A DNA stretch of 64,000 bases from assembly GCF_025149785.1 (NCBI RefSeq), contig NZ_CP102277.1:62001-126000 (forward strand), in the 5' to 3' direction. Source of the DNA: Coprococcus comes ATCC 27758. GTDB lineage: Bacteria > Bacillota > Clostridia > Lachnospirales > Lachnospiraceae. Positions 8,383-17,094 of the stretch are shown here, piece by piece. A model generated the notes under the pieces. The model was not told the origin of the DNA and ran no database searches. It saw nothing but the letters and a program-made list of their open reading frames with translations. Numbering within the stretch: position 1 is the first letter of the stretch; each line of letters starts with the position of its first letter. The translations under genes and the position numbers were made by a program.

Positions 8383-9750
8383 ATGAAAAAAATGGTAAAG
8401 GGAGAGATTACTGTGTTTCTAAGCCTGGTCTTTCTTCTGCTTCTTACTCTGGTTGGGGCTTTGCTGGAAAGTGCCTCGATCCAGCTGGCAAAGAATGAGA
8501 GAAGAGCAGACGCAGGCAGGGCAGTGGAATCTGCGTTTGCAGAATATCAGAAAGATCTTCTGGAGCGATATGGTATTTTTGCAATAGAAGGCAGTTATGA
8601 ATCCGGAACAATGTCTGAAGAAAATATTTTAAACCGACTGTCCTTTTACGGGGCAGAAAATATAGAAACAGAGATTGCGGCAATCCGTTATCTGACAGAC
8701 CAGAATGGGAAAGAATTTCTGCGGCAGGCGGTTGAATACGAGAAAATGAAGACAGGAGCTGCGGCGATAGAGAATCTGACGGGAAAGGTATCCGAATGGA
8801 AGGAGCAGGAACTGAAAGCAAATGAATATGGGAAAGAGAATATAGAGACGAGTAAAGAACTTGACCAGATGCTGGAAAGTGAAAAAGAAGAACTTCCTGC
8901 AGAAAATAATCCATTGGCGGATATTGTGGATATACAGGCGCAAGCACTGTTAAATCTGGTCAGCCCAGAAGGATTTACGCTGTCATCGAAAGCTGTAAAG
9001 TCAGAAGAGACTGTATCGAACCGAAAGCTCAGGCAGGGATACGGAACTATGAAGGAAAAAGATAATGGAGCCGGAGATACCATTTTTTTCAATCTGTACC
9101 TTATAGATAAGTTTGGCAATGCTGCAAATAAGAAAAAGAATACGGTACTGGACTATGAGATGGAGTATTTGTTAGGAGGAAAGGCGAGCGACAAGGACAA
9201 TCTGGAATATGTGATCGGGAGAATTCGAATCCTTCGATTTGCAGTGAATTATGGATATTTGCTGACCGATAAGGACATGCAAATGGAGGTGGATACCCTT
9301 GCAACGACACTGAGTGCGGTGTTTCTTTCACCGGAGATCGGACCTGTGATCAAGCATGCGCTGCTTCTTGCATGGGCTTATGGAGAAAGCCTTACGGATG
9401 TTAAAACGCTTCTGGCAGGGAAGAAGGTTCCGGCTGTAAAGAGTAAGGAAAGCTGGAATCTGACGCTGGATGGTCTGCTTGAGCTGGCAAAGAACAGAAG
9501 TATTCCGGAAGGAAAGGAGACAGAAGAGGGAAATTCTTATGAGCAGTATCTGCAAATGATGCTGGTTTTAAAATCAAAGGAAGAACTGTCGATGAGAGCA
9601 TTGGATCTGGTGGAAATGAATCTGCGATCCGGAATGGAGAAAACGTTTTTCCGGGCAGATGCCTGCGTATCAGGAGCAGACTTTGACATGACAAGTTATC
9701 TGAGAAGAGGAATCCGGTATCAGTATCATATTTTATATCAATATCAGTAA
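8383..9750 (+). CDS. DUF5702 pilus-locus protein
   Basis: 455 aa, anchored by one N-terminal hydrophobic segment (ITVFLSLVFLLLLTLVGALLE) preceded by KGE, a TadG/TadF-like arrangement in which the segment can act as a pseudopilin-type anchor. The rest is a large polar, helix-rich extracytoplasmic domain with charged repeats around residues 130-180. DUF5702 proteins are regular members of clostridial Tad loci; their exact function is not known. The ATG at 8383 was chosen; a GTG at 8371 in the same frame is possible because neither has a strong ribosome binding site. It lies 37 bases after flp. Confidence 0.75.
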   Translation: MKKMVKGEITVFLSLVFLLLLTLVGALLESASIQLAKNERRADAGRAVESAFAEYQKDLLERYGIFAIEGSYESGTMSEENILNRLSFYGAENIETEIAAIRYLTDQNGKEFLRQAVEYEKMKTGAAAIENLTGKVSEWKEQELKANEYGKENIETSKELDQMLESEKEELPAENNPLADIVDIQAQALLNLVSPEGFTLSSKAVKSEETVSNRKLRQGYGTMKEKDNGAGDTIFFNLYLIDKFGNAANKKKNTVLDYEMEYLLGGKASDKDNLEYVIGRIRILRFAVNYGYLLTDKDMQMEVDTLATTLSAVFLSPEIGPVIKHALLLAWAYGESLTDVKTLLAGKKVPAVKSKESWNLTLDGLLELAKNRSIPEGKETEEGNSYEQYLQMMLVLKSKEELSMRALDLVEMNLRSGMEKTFFRADACVSGADFDMTSYLRRGIRYQYHILYQYQ

Positions 9751-9782
9751 CAAAAAATGAAAATGTTAGGAGGTGGATACAG

Positions 9783-10691
9783 ATGTCTTTTCTGAGGACA
9801 ATCGAAATAATAAATAAAATTCCTTTGATGATGTATAGAAAAATATTGAATTACAAACACATATTTGATATTCGCAGAAAGGAGGAAGGATTTGATTTTC
9901 TACCTGATTTGATCGCCATATCTTGTGTCAAAGAAAAGGCATCTGTATCTGCCTCGGTAACAGTAGAAGCTGTACTTTGTGTTCCGCTGTTCCTATATGC
10001 GGCGGTGAGTTTGATCTGGATGCTGGAGCTCAGAAGCATCCAGTCTGCAGTAAGATGCGGACTGCAGAGTGCAGGAAAGCAGGTGGCAGAGAGTTTTGCA
10101 GAAATTCCGGTGCTGAACCCGATAAGTCTGCATGCAGATCTTGTAAATGCGGTCGGGAAAGAAAGAATGGATCGAAGTATGATTGTTGGCGGAAGCGGAG
10201 GAGTCAGCTGTAAAAGATCCTGGGCGATACCGGGAATGGGAGTGCTGGAACTGACGGCAGAATATGAAGTAGAATTGCCGGTACCTGTCTTTCATATTCC
10301 AGTACTGCATTATAAAGAAAAAATGAGGATGAAGACATGGACCGGTTATGTAAAGACCTACGAAGCAGGAATTGGAGATAATGAACTTGTATATGTGACA
10401 GAAACAGGGATCGTATATCACCGGAATTATCAGTGCACTTATCTGGAACCGTCCGTGCGCAGTGTTGCGAAAACACAATTAGGGGAACTGAGAAACAGCA
10501 GTGGAGGAATTTATCATTTGTGTGAACGGTGTGGATGGATGCCGGGAAATGATGGCAACTGCTATGTCACAGATTACGGGGATCGTTATCATACTTCATT
10601 ATCATGCAGCGGACTGAAGAGAAAAGTTTATACAGTTCCGCTGTCAGAAGTAAAAGGAAAAGGAGCATGTTCAAAATGTGGTGGAAAATAG
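9783..10691 (+). CDS. TadE-like pseudopilin with two YHxxxxC / CxxCG modules
   Basis: 302 aa. After an unusually long basic N-terminus (about 55 residues) comes the TadE pseudopilin motif ASVTVEAVLCVPLFLYAAVS. The extracytoplasmic part ends in two copies of one module: VYVTETGIVYHRNYQC followed by CERCG, and CYVTDYGDRYHTSLSC followed by CSKCGGK. Each module offers a His and three Cys, suggesting metal binding or disulfide bonding; this is inferred. The ATG follows AGGAGGTGGATACAG. Its 3' end overlaps the prepilin peptidase gene by 25 bases, so the two are probably co-translated. Confidence 0.78.
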   Translation: MSFLRTIEIINKIPLMMYRKILNYKHIFDIRRKEEGFDFLPDLIAISCVKEKASVSASVTVEAVLCVPLFLYAAVSLIWMLELRSIQSAVRCGLQSAGKQVAESFAEIPVLNPISLHADLVNAVGKERMDRSMIVGGSGGVSCKRSWAIPGMGVLELTAEYEVELPVPVFHIPVLHYKEKMRMKTWTGYVKTYEAGIGDNELVYVTETGIVYHRNYQCTYLEPSVRSVAKTQLGELRNSSGGIYHLCERCGWMPGNDGNCYVTDYGDRYHTSLSCSGLKRKVYTVPLSEVKGKGACSKCGGK

Positions 10692-11101
10692 CAAAATTGG
10701 CAGGATTATTTTTTTTAGGATTCGGAGCAGCACAGGATATAAAATATCAGAAAATCTCGACAGAATATTTGCTCGCAGGAAGCTGTGCGGCGATTCTGTA
10801 CCGTGCGTTATTTGGACGGATGCATTGGAGTGTATGGGTTGCCGGACTGGGATGTGGAATTGTATTTCTCATGATATCGAAATGGTCACAGGAGGGAATA
10901 GGGTACGGAGACAGCTGGATGATCCTGAATATGGGTATTTTTCTTGGGATCTGGAATCTGCTTGGAATGCTGATGCTTGCATTTCTTGTGGCTGCGATGG
11001 CAGCAGGAGCCGGTCTTTGGAGCGGAAAATGGAAACGGACGACAAGAATGTCATTTTATCCTTTTCTTCTGATCGGCTATCTGGGGACATTTATATGGTA
11101 A
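10667..11101 (+). CDS. TadV-like prepilin peptidase
   Basis: Membrane aspartyl protease (A24 family), 144 aa, that removes the leader from the Flp prepilin and the TadE-like pseudopilins. The two catalytic aspartates are seen in GAAQDIKYQKIS near the N-terminus and in the GYGDSWMI (GxGD) motif. Four or more hydrophobic segments are present; the methylase domain of the longer PilD type is absent, as usual for TadV. The ATG at 10667 follows AAAGGAAAAGGAGC and lies inside the end of the preceding gene. The start of the next gene overlaps its stop codon. Confidence 0.88.
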   Translation: MFKMWWKIAKLAGLFFLGFGAAQDIKYQKISTEYLLAGSCAAILYRALFGRMHWSVWVAGLGCGIVFLMISKWSQEGIGYGDSWMILNMGIFLGIWNLLGMLMLAFLVAAMAAGAGLWSGKWKRTTRMSFYPFLLIGYLGTFIW

Positions 11102-11511
11102 AGCTAAAAGGAAGTACAGTAGTTGAGATGGCGTATCTGATGCCGGTAGTATTGCTTTGTTGGATGGCAGTCATTTTCGCACTTTTTTATTACCATGATA
11201 AAAATATTATCGGTGGGGCGGCATATGAGACCGCGATTGTCGGAAGTGAAGAATGGCGATGGAAAAAGGAAATAGAAGATGGAAAAATGGAGCAGTATTT
11301 TCAGAAAAGAATTGAAAACAAACTGATATTTTTTGATACAGTATCGGTGGAAACTGTGGTAGTAAAAGATGAATTTGAAGTGACAGCAGGAGCGCAAAAG
11401 AGAAAAATGCGCGTATCTGTTAAACGCAGTGCGGCACTGACCGTGCCAGAGGAAAAAATACGCAGGAAAAAAGTATTGCAGGAGATTGTAGAAAGGGACC
11501 AGGAGGAATGA
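11095..11511 (+). CDS. TadE-like pseudopilin, second
   Basis: 138 aa. A pseudopilin-type start (KLKGSTVVEMAYLMPVVLLC) with Gly before the hydrophobic helix and Glu at +5 is followed by an extracytoplasmic domain of about 105 residues rich in charged residues. It is expected to be a minor pilin or assembly factor. The ATG at 11095 overlaps the end of the peptidase gene, and the gene ends in a 4-base overlap (ATGA) with the next one. A much longer open frame begins upstream but merely crosses the peptidase gene in another frame. Confidence 0.8.
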   Translation: MVKLKGSTVVEMAYLMPVVLLCWMAVIFALFYYHDKNIIGGAAYETAIVGSEEWRWKKEIEDGKMEQYFQKRIENKLIFFDTVSVETVVVKDEFEVTAGAQKRKMRVSVKRSAALTVPEEKIRRKKVLQEIVERDQEE

Positions 11512-12260
11512 GAGAAGAGTACGAAAGAGATTTACATCATGCCTGGATGATTCTGGAAACAGATGAGCTATATAAAGAAGATTATCAGATGCGGATGCTG
11601 ATGGAAAATGCGATTCCCGGACTTTTGTCGGTAAGAGGGCAGGGAAAAGATGATAAAAGCCAGTACCGCTATGAGATCAGTGGGAAGATATCCGTGAAGG
11701 CAAAGGGAGAAAAAGAGCACTGGAAATTTGCAGATCTGGAAAATTTTATGAGACAGTTTATCCAGGTGCTTTATGCAGTGAAGAATTATCTGCTGGACGT
11801 GAACTGTCTGAGCCTGGATCCGGGACATATTTATGTATCGGATGAAATCTATTACTTTTGTTATTGTCCGGGACTGGAAGGTAATATTCTGGAAAAGTTT
11901 CATGAGCTTACAGAGTATTTTGTCAGGGAGACAGATTATGAACAGAAAGAGGCAGTCTATCTGGCATATGAATTACATAAGGCTTCAATGGAAGAAAATT
12001 ATAATATTGAGTATGCGCTGGAGCGGATATTGGAGAAAAAGGAGAATGAAATGGAGAGTATACAGCCGGAGAAAAAAGCAGGATATGATTTGCAGGAGGA
12101 ATTGATACTGGATGACTGGATTGCAGAACAGGAAATGAAAGGGCAGGTTGTAAAGGACAGGCAGAGCGTCTGGGGATTTCTGAATCAGCGCCTTCAGAAA
12201 CGTAGAAAAAAACGGGAATCCCAATGGGATGAGATAATGGCGGATGATTCAGAGGAATAA
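11508..12260 (+). CDS. DUF6382 protein of the Tad locus
   Basis: 250 aa, soluble. It resembles the DUF6382 domain, which in related bacteria forms the N-terminal half of FHA-domain proteins encoded at the end of Tad loci (features: YRYEISGK, FIQVLYAVKNYLLD, LDPGHIYV). No FHA domain follows here; the C-terminus is a short charged tail. Its start overlaps the TadE-like gene by 4 bases, so it belongs to the pilus operon and is its last member. The function is unknown; a regulatory or scaffold role is a guess. Confidence 0.7.
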   Translation: MREEYERDLHHAWMILETDELYKEDYQMRMLMENAIPGLLSVRGQGKDDKSQYRYEISGKISVKAKGEKEHWKFADLENFMRQFIQVLYAVKNYLLDVNCLSLDPGHIYVSDEIYYFCYCPGLEGNILEKFHELTEYFVRETDYEQKEAVYLAYELHKASMEENYNIEYALERILEKKENEMESIQPEKKAGYDLQEELILDDWIAEQEMKGQVVKDRQSVWGFLNQRLQKRRKKRESQWDEIMADDSEE

Positions 12261-12354
12261 GTAAGATAGGACATGTTTTTCTTTTTACTACATTTTCCAG
12301 TTTATGGAAAGAAGTACTTGTAAAACAATTACGTGTTTTTTATAATAAAAATGA

Positions 12355-13086
12355 TTATGTAATTGGTAACAAAAGCAAAAAAGAAGTGCCTTTTCCACAG
12401 GAGGAAGTAACTGTTACTGTTCCGGCGTGAGCTGTGATTGTCCGGCTGACAATGGCAAGACCAAGACCGGTACCGTTTGGTTTGTAAGTGACAAAAGGAT
12501 CAAAAATCGTATCGAGATATTCCGGTGAGATTCCACATCCGGTATCAGATATGGTAATCTGAAGCATTTGATCTTTGAGGACTGCTTCCAGACGGATTGA
12601 ACCGGCAGACGAAATGGCTTCACGGGCGTTTCTTAAAAGGTTGAGAATCGCTTCATGCAGCTTTAATCTGTCGGCCGTCAGAGATGGAAGATCAGGGGCT
12701 ATCAGAGAAGAGAATTCAATGTCGGTATCTACGCAGGAGGCAGCAAAGGACAGGCAGATCTGTCCCAAAAACTCCTGTGCAGAAAACGTGCTCAGATGCA
12801 GATGTTCACTGTTATTATAGGCAGACAGCTCCTGCAGCAGAGAGATTGTGTATTCGATGTCTTCGCGAAGCTCTGACCAGTGGCTGAAATCTCTGGTTTC
12901 AGGGTGACTGGACTCTATGAGCTGAAAGGTACTGTAGATCAGCGTCAGTGGATTGCGAACTTCATGACTGATCTTGCTGATTGTATATTGCTGTGAATCC
13001 AGGAGTTTCTGAAGTAATTCACGAATTTTCGGACTGGAATTCATAAGCTGATGTAACTTTTCATAATCATTTGCAGTAAATGGCAT
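12355..13086 (-). CDS. Soluble sensor histidine kinase
   Basis: Two-component histidine kinase, 243 aa, with no membrane segment. Visible are the H box ISKISHEVRNPLTL (phospho-acceptor His), the N box LNLLRNAREAIS, the G1 box DTGCGIS, the F box FDPFV and the G2 box GTGLGLAIV. Only about 45 residues precede the H box, so the input domain is minimal. The start at 13086 leaves an AAGG-type site about 12 bases upstream; two in-frame ATGs at 13098 and 13107 are alternatives, while longer versions would overlap the divergent HIT gene. No response regulator gene is adjacent, so this is an orphan kinase; a sporulation-kinase role is possible but unproven. Confidence 0.82.
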   Translation of the reverse strand: MPFTANDYEKLHQLMNSSPKIRELLQKLLDSQQYTISKISHEVRNPLTLIYSTFQLIESSHPETRDFSHWSELREDIEYTISLLQELSAYNNSEHLHLSTFSAQEFLGQICLSFAASCVDTDIEFSSLIAPDLPSLTADRLKLHEAILNLLRNAREAISSAGSIRLEAVLKDQMLQITISDTGCGISPEYLDTIFDPFVTYKPNGTGLGLAIVSRTITAHAGTVTVTSSCGKGTSFLLLLPIT

Positions 13087-13197
13087 GGTAACGACCATCC
13101 TTTCCATGATATAAAGTAGTTGTAGTTTATCATTGAAAGTCTGGTTCGTAAACAAATTCGAGATTAATCGAAGAAAATGTAGAAAGAAGGAAAAAAC

Positions 13198-13611
13198 ATG
13201 AGGGATGAGAACTGTATTTTTTGTAAAATCGCAAATGGAGAAATTCCATCTGCAACCATATATGAGGATGATGATTTCAGAGTAATTCTGGATCTTGGAC
13301 CGGCGACAAAGGGACATGCACTGATCCTGCCAAAAGAACATGCGGCAGATATTTATTCTATTGATGAAGAACTGGCAGGAAAAGCATTTAAGCTTGCAAA
13401 GAAGATCACAACAAGATTAAAAGATGTACTTGGATGTGACGGATATAATATCGTACAGAATAACGGGGAAGTGGCCGGTCAGACCGTATTCCATTTCCAT
13501 ATGCATCTGATTCCGAGATATAAAAATGACAAGAGCGGATTCGGCTGGAAACCGGGTAAACTTACAGATGAAGATCGGGATGAAATCCTGGAAAAACTGA
13601 AAGAAAAATAA
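13198..13611 (+). CDS. hit: HIT family nucleotide hydrolase
   Basis: Histidine triad protein, 137 aa, of the HinT/Hit type that hydrolyses nucleoside phosphoramidates or similar nucleotides in the cytoplasm. The N-terminal signature CIFCKIANGEIPSATIYED and the triad FHFHMHLIPR are both intact. The length is normal for the family. The ATG follows GAAGGAAAAAAC. It is divergent from the kinase gene and 17 bases ahead of the sigma factor gene, probably one transcript with it. Confidence 0.92.
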   Translation: MRDENCIFCKIANGEIPSATIYEDDDFRVILDLGPATKGHALILPKEHAADIYSIDEELAGKAFKLAKKITTRLKDVLGCDGYNIVQNNGEVAGQTVFHFHMHLIPRYKNDKSGFGWKPGKLTDEDRDEILEKLKEK

Positions 13612-13628
13612 AATAGTGAGGTACTGGA

Positions 13629-14183
13629 GTGAGTTTTCAGAATAAGAATAAAAAGGAATTCGAGAACGTGTACCATAAAAATAAGTTCAACGTTTATCGG
13701 ATAGCAATGGATTATTCTGGCAGTCACAAAGAGTCAGCGGAAGAGATATTCCAGGAGGTTTTTCTAAAACTATATACACACTTTGATACAGTGGATGAAG
13801 AATACATGGCAGCATGGCTGGTAACAACAACGAAAAATACAGCTATCAATTATATGAAGAAGCGGGCAAGAGAATGTCCGAAGGCAGATATTGAGCTGTT
13901 TTCGGATCTGTACTCGAAGGAATATGCGGAAAGTGCAGAGGAGCATGTATTCCACAAAATTTTACAAAAAGAAAAAGTGGGTTATGGATGGACGATTCTG
14001 GATGCATTGTACGAAGAAAATGAAAACTGGTACGAAGCAATTACCATGGTTTACTGTCTGGAGAGAAAACAAAAAGATGTGGCTGAATCTATGGGGATCA
14101 GTATCCAAGCACTGACGGGTGTACTGTACAGAGCAAGAAAATGGGTAAAGATACATTACAATTCTGATGATTACACAAAATAG
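13629..14183 (+). CDS. ECF-type sigma-70 family sigma factor
   Basis: 184 aa RNA polymerase sigma factor. Region 2 is seen around residues 10-85 (ESAEEIFQEVFLKLYTHF, AAWLVTTTKNTAINYMKK) and region 4 around residues 135-175 (KQKDVAESMGISIQALTGVLYRARKW). The start is GTG 13629, about 8 bases after GAGG. A probable membrane anti-sigma factor is encoded at 15473, but murG on the opposite strand stands between them, so the pairing is inferred. A strong terminator follows. Confidence 0.85.
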   Translation: MSFQNKNKKEFENVYHKNKFNVYRIAMDYSGSHKESAEEIFQEVFLKLYTHFDTVDEEYMAAWLVTTTKNTAINYMKKRARECPKADIELFSDLYSKEYAESAEEHVFHKILQKEKVGYGWTILDALYEENENWYEAITMVYCLERKQKDVAESMGISIQALTGVLYRARKWVKIHYNSDDYTK

Positions 14184-14202
14184 CACCGATGGATATGTAA
14201 AG

Positions 14203-14236
14203 AAAACAGGTGTCGTTCCGGCACCTGTTTTTGAAC
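14203..14236 (+). terminator. Terminator after the sigma factor gene
   Basis: Perfect 9-base stem AAACAGGTG / CACCTGTTT at 14204-14212 and 14222-14230, followed by TT. It can serve in both directions for the convergent sigma factor gene and murG. Confidence 0.8.
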
Positions 14237-14261
14237 AATGTAAATAACTGTTGTTAAAAAA

Positions 14262-15329
14262 TTATTTGGAAGTAGCATCTTCGATCAGACCGATAATTGT
14301 CTTGATCGGATCCTGCTGAGAAGACTGATTCATTGCATTTATGAAGTCTTCACGGGAATCATAAAGCTTGTGGACAGCTGCGAGAAGCTTTTCATCTGTA
14401 AGCTCTTCTTCTTCCATAACCATACTGAATCCCTGACGTTCAAAAGAACGGGCATTCAGAATCTGGTCACCACGGCTTGCGTTAGCTGAAAGTGGAATCA
14501 GAAGATTTGGTTTGCGAAGAGCAAGCAATTCGCAGATTGCATTTGCACCTGCTCTTGAGATTACAACATCGGCAAGGGCGAAGAGATCTTTCAGTTCATC
14601 CTGAATATATTCAAATTGAACATAGCCATTCAGACCGGTGAGCTTTTCATCGAGCTTGCCTTTACCACAGAGATGAACAACTTGGAAATCTTTTAACAGT
14701 TCAGGAAGAATCTTGCGTACTGCATTATTGACTGCGACTGCGCCAAGACTTCCTCCGACGATCAGGATAACTGGTTTTACTTCCTTGAAACCACAGAAAG
14801 CGCGGGCTTTTTCTTTATCTCCGGTGAAAAGCTCCTGACGGATAGGGGATCCGGTAAGGACAGCTTTATCTTGAGGAAGGGAACTTAAAGTTTCCGGGAA
14901 GTTACAGCATACTTTTGCAGCTGAAGGAATGGAAAGCTTATTAGCCAGTCCCGGAGTCATATCCGATTCGTGAATGATAACAGGAACATGGTTCTTCTTT
15001 CCGGCAATAACAACAGGAACACTTACAAATCCACCTTTTGAAAAAATTACATCCGGTTTTAACTGCTTGATCAGGCGGTTGGCTTCACTGAAGCCTTTCA
15101 GGACGCGGAACGGATCCGTAAAGTTCTGAAGGCTGAAATACCGGCGGAGCTTACCGGAAGAGATACCATGATATGGAATCCCCTGCTGTTCAACCAGTTG
15201 CTTTTCCATACCGTTGTAAGAACCGATGTAATGTATGTCATACTGCAGTTCCCGAAGACGGGGAAGCAGTGCAATATTAGGTGTAACATGTCCGGCAGTA
15301 CCTCCGCCGGTCAGAATGATGCGTTTCAT
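14262..15329 (-). CDS. murG: MurG glycosyltransferase
   Basis: UDP-GlcNAc:undecaprenyl-PP-MurNAc-pentapeptide transferase, 355 aa, which makes lipid II on the inner face of the membrane. Seen: the N-terminal loop TGGGTAGHVTPN, the second glycine loop GGSLGA, and the C-domain motifs SRAGANAICELLAL and NLLIPL. The length fits the family. The start at 15329 follows GGGAGGA. It stands alone on the minus strand between the sigma factor gene and its probable anti-sigma gene, away from the usual division and cell wall cluster. Confidence 0.95.
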   Translation of the reverse strand: MKRIILTGGGTAGHVTPNIALLPRLRELQYDIHYIGSYNGMEKQLVEQQGIPYHGISSGKLRRYFSLQNFTDPFRVLKGFSEANRLIKQLKPDVIFSKGGFVSVPVVIAGKKNHVPVIIHESDMTPGLANKLSIPSAAKVCCNFPETLSSLPQDKAVLTGSPIRQELFTGDKEKARAFCGFKEVKPVILIVGGSLGAVAVNNAVRKILPELLKDFQVVHLCGKGKLDEKLTGLNGYVQFEYIQDELKDLFALADVVISRAGANAICELLALRKPNLLIPLSANASRGDQILNARSFERQGFSMVMEEEELTDEKLLAAVHKLYDSREDFINAMNQSSQQDPIKTIIGLIEDATSK

Positions 15330-15472
15330 AATAAAAATCCTCCCATTGATGGTGCGAATTAAGATTCGCAGTTGATACAGGCAGAGAGACTGCCCTGATA
15401 TCATAATATTAAACAGGTGAAGGAAAAAGGTCAAGTTAAAGGGAAAAGAAATCCAAAAGAATGAGGTTTAAA

Positions 15473-16471
15473 ATGGAAAAACATGAAGATAATCTGGATA
15501 AGCTTTTAAAAGCTGAACTGGAAAAAGAAGCCGGGGAAATCATGGAAGAAATGGACTCGGACGAATCACTGCAGGACATTTCCTTTCCAGAAGACCTGGA
15601 TGAAAAGATGTGGAGTAAAATCCAAGAATATGAAGAACAGCAGAAAGCATATGAAAAACTGTCAGATGCCGACAAGGAGGCAATCCGTCTCGGACGAGAG
15701 GTTCAGGCACTTCGCGGCGGGGAGAATACGAAGGATCATCTTAAGAAAGATGTGGAGAGTGACAGTTATATAGATAATGTTGTGCCAATTGAGCATGTAA
15801 AGCATGAAACAGACAATAAAGCAAGTGACGATGGTACGAACGGAGAGACCGAGAAGAAAGCCGGGAAGAAGAAAGTTAAGAAGAGAAAACGGCACTGGAA
15901 GGTATATGGAATCGTGGCGATTGTGACTGTGCTTGCTATGATGTGGAGTATGGTGAGTATTGGTGGGACGCCGTTCTTTGGCAGGGTGTTGAATGATATT
16001 ATTGGTGATAGAGAAATGGTTAAGGTTAATACGGAAAGGGAGGATGGAGATAAGAATAAGATTGACAATTATGATGAAGAAAGTGTGTATGAAGAAATTA
16101 AAGATAAATTTGGAATGGATGTTGTTCGATTTAGGAGAAAGTCGGATGGAATGACATTAATTCAAAGTGATATTGATGAAGCATTGAAAAGAGTTTGTTT
16201 AATTTATAGTAATGAAGAAACTATAATGGAATATCAAATGATTTTTAATTATAAAGAACAATCACATGGATATGATGTAGAAGATAAAAAAATTAAAGAA
16301 GAGCAGATGATAGTAGATGGGAATAAAATTAACATTATTCAGTATGAATTATCGGATGGAAGTAAAGAGAATATAGCACAATTTGAGTATAAAGATGTTT
16401 TTTACATTTTAAATACAACTATGGAAGAAGAAGAATTCAAAAAAATTTTAAAAAATTTATATTTTTTCTAA
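15473..16471 (+). CDS. Probable anti-sigma factor with DUF4367-like C-terminus
   Basis: 332 aa. A charged cytoplasmic N-terminus of about 140 residues, a basic stop (KKKVKKRKRHWK), one membrane segment (VYGIVAIVTVLAMMWSMVSIGG) and an extracytoplasmic domain of about 150 residues similar to DUF4367, a domain common in anti-ECF-sigma proteins. The ATG at 15473 follows GAGGTTTAAA. The 3' half, from about 15950, is clearly more AT-rich than the 5' half, as if the outer domain had been replaced. The partner is probably the sigma factor at 13629. Function by architecture only. Confidence 0.6.
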   Translation: MEKHEDNLDKLLKAELEKEAGEIMEEMDSDESLQDISFPEDLDEKMWSKIQEYEEQQKAYEKLSDADKEAIRLGREVQALRGGENTKDHLKKDVESDSYIDNVVPIEHVKHETDNKASDDGTNGETEKKAGKKKVKKRKRHWKVYGIVAIVTVLAMMWSMVSIGGTPFFGRVLNDIIGDREMVKVNTEREDGDKNKIDNYDEESVYEEIKDKFGMDVVRFRRKSDGMTLIQSDIDEALKRVCLIYSNEETIMEYQMIFNYKEQSHGYDVEDKKIKEEQMIVDGNKINIIQYELSDGSKENIAQFEYKDVFYILNTTMEEEEFKKILKNLYFF

Positions 16472-16529
16472 AAATGGCGTGAGATTTTTTGTGCTCGATT
16501 GTTAATATAGTGTAGAGAGGAGGCGAAAG

Positions 16530-17000
16530 GTGAAAAAGAGCAAAATTTTATCACTGATTATGACAATGATTATGGTTTGTACATTGTTTATCAGTACACG
16601 AGGAATTGCAAAGGCATCCGATGCGCCGGAGTGTGTTGATGGTTCCTACTTAACGAATGAAGATTCTTCAGAGGTAACGGTAGGACCAATGAGCAGAGGT
16701 GTGTATTTAAAAAGTGGCTCATCAACAATTACAAAAGCCGGACCTGGTAAAATTGCTGCAGGAGGAAACACAGTAGGGCAGAAAGTTGTTTCCAAGATTA
16801 CAGTGGATGTAACAGTGGAACGGTATGTGAATGGAAAATGGGGCTACTATACTTCATGGATTGAAACAAATTATAATTCTGTCTATGTAAGTACAAGTAA
16901 AACATTATCCGTACCAACTGGATATTATTATCGAGTATGCTGTGTGCATTACGCAAATTCAGACGTAAGTGGCTCGTACACAGACGGCATTTACATCTAA
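16530..17000 (+). CDS. Secreted DUF6147-like protein
   Basis: 156 aa with a clear signal peptide (basic start, hydrophobic core LIMTMIMVCTLFI, probable cleavage after GIAKA). The mature part is rich in Ser, Thr, Tyr and Val and looks like a small beta-sandwich; the segments GKIAAGGNTV and TGYYYRVCCVHYAN match the DUF6147 pattern. The start is GTG 16530, right after GAGAGGAGGCGAAAG. It lies 58 bases after the anti-sigma gene, so it may be in the same regulon. The function is unknown. Confidence 0.65.
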   Translation: MKKSKILSLIMTMIMVCTLFISTRGIAKASDAPECVDGSYLTNEDSSEVTVGPMSRGVYLKSGSSTITKAGPGKIAAGGNTVGQKVVSKITVDVTVERYVNGKWGYYTSWIETNYNSVYVSTSKTLSVPTGYYYRVCCVHYANSDVSGSYTDGIYI

Positions 17001-17094
17001 AAATCACAAACCAAACATCCCAACCCCTTACCCACTCTAACCCACCCCGCACCACCAAACCAAAAATATTTTTTATAAAATATTCATACGACTA

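Noticed and set aside
13087-13341. Long N-terminus of the histidine kinase
   Set aside because: It would overlap the divergent HIT gene and has no ribosome binding site.
15330-15434. Longer start for murG
   Set aside because: Known MurG proteins start at the MKRIILTGGGT equivalent, which has GGGAGGA ahead.
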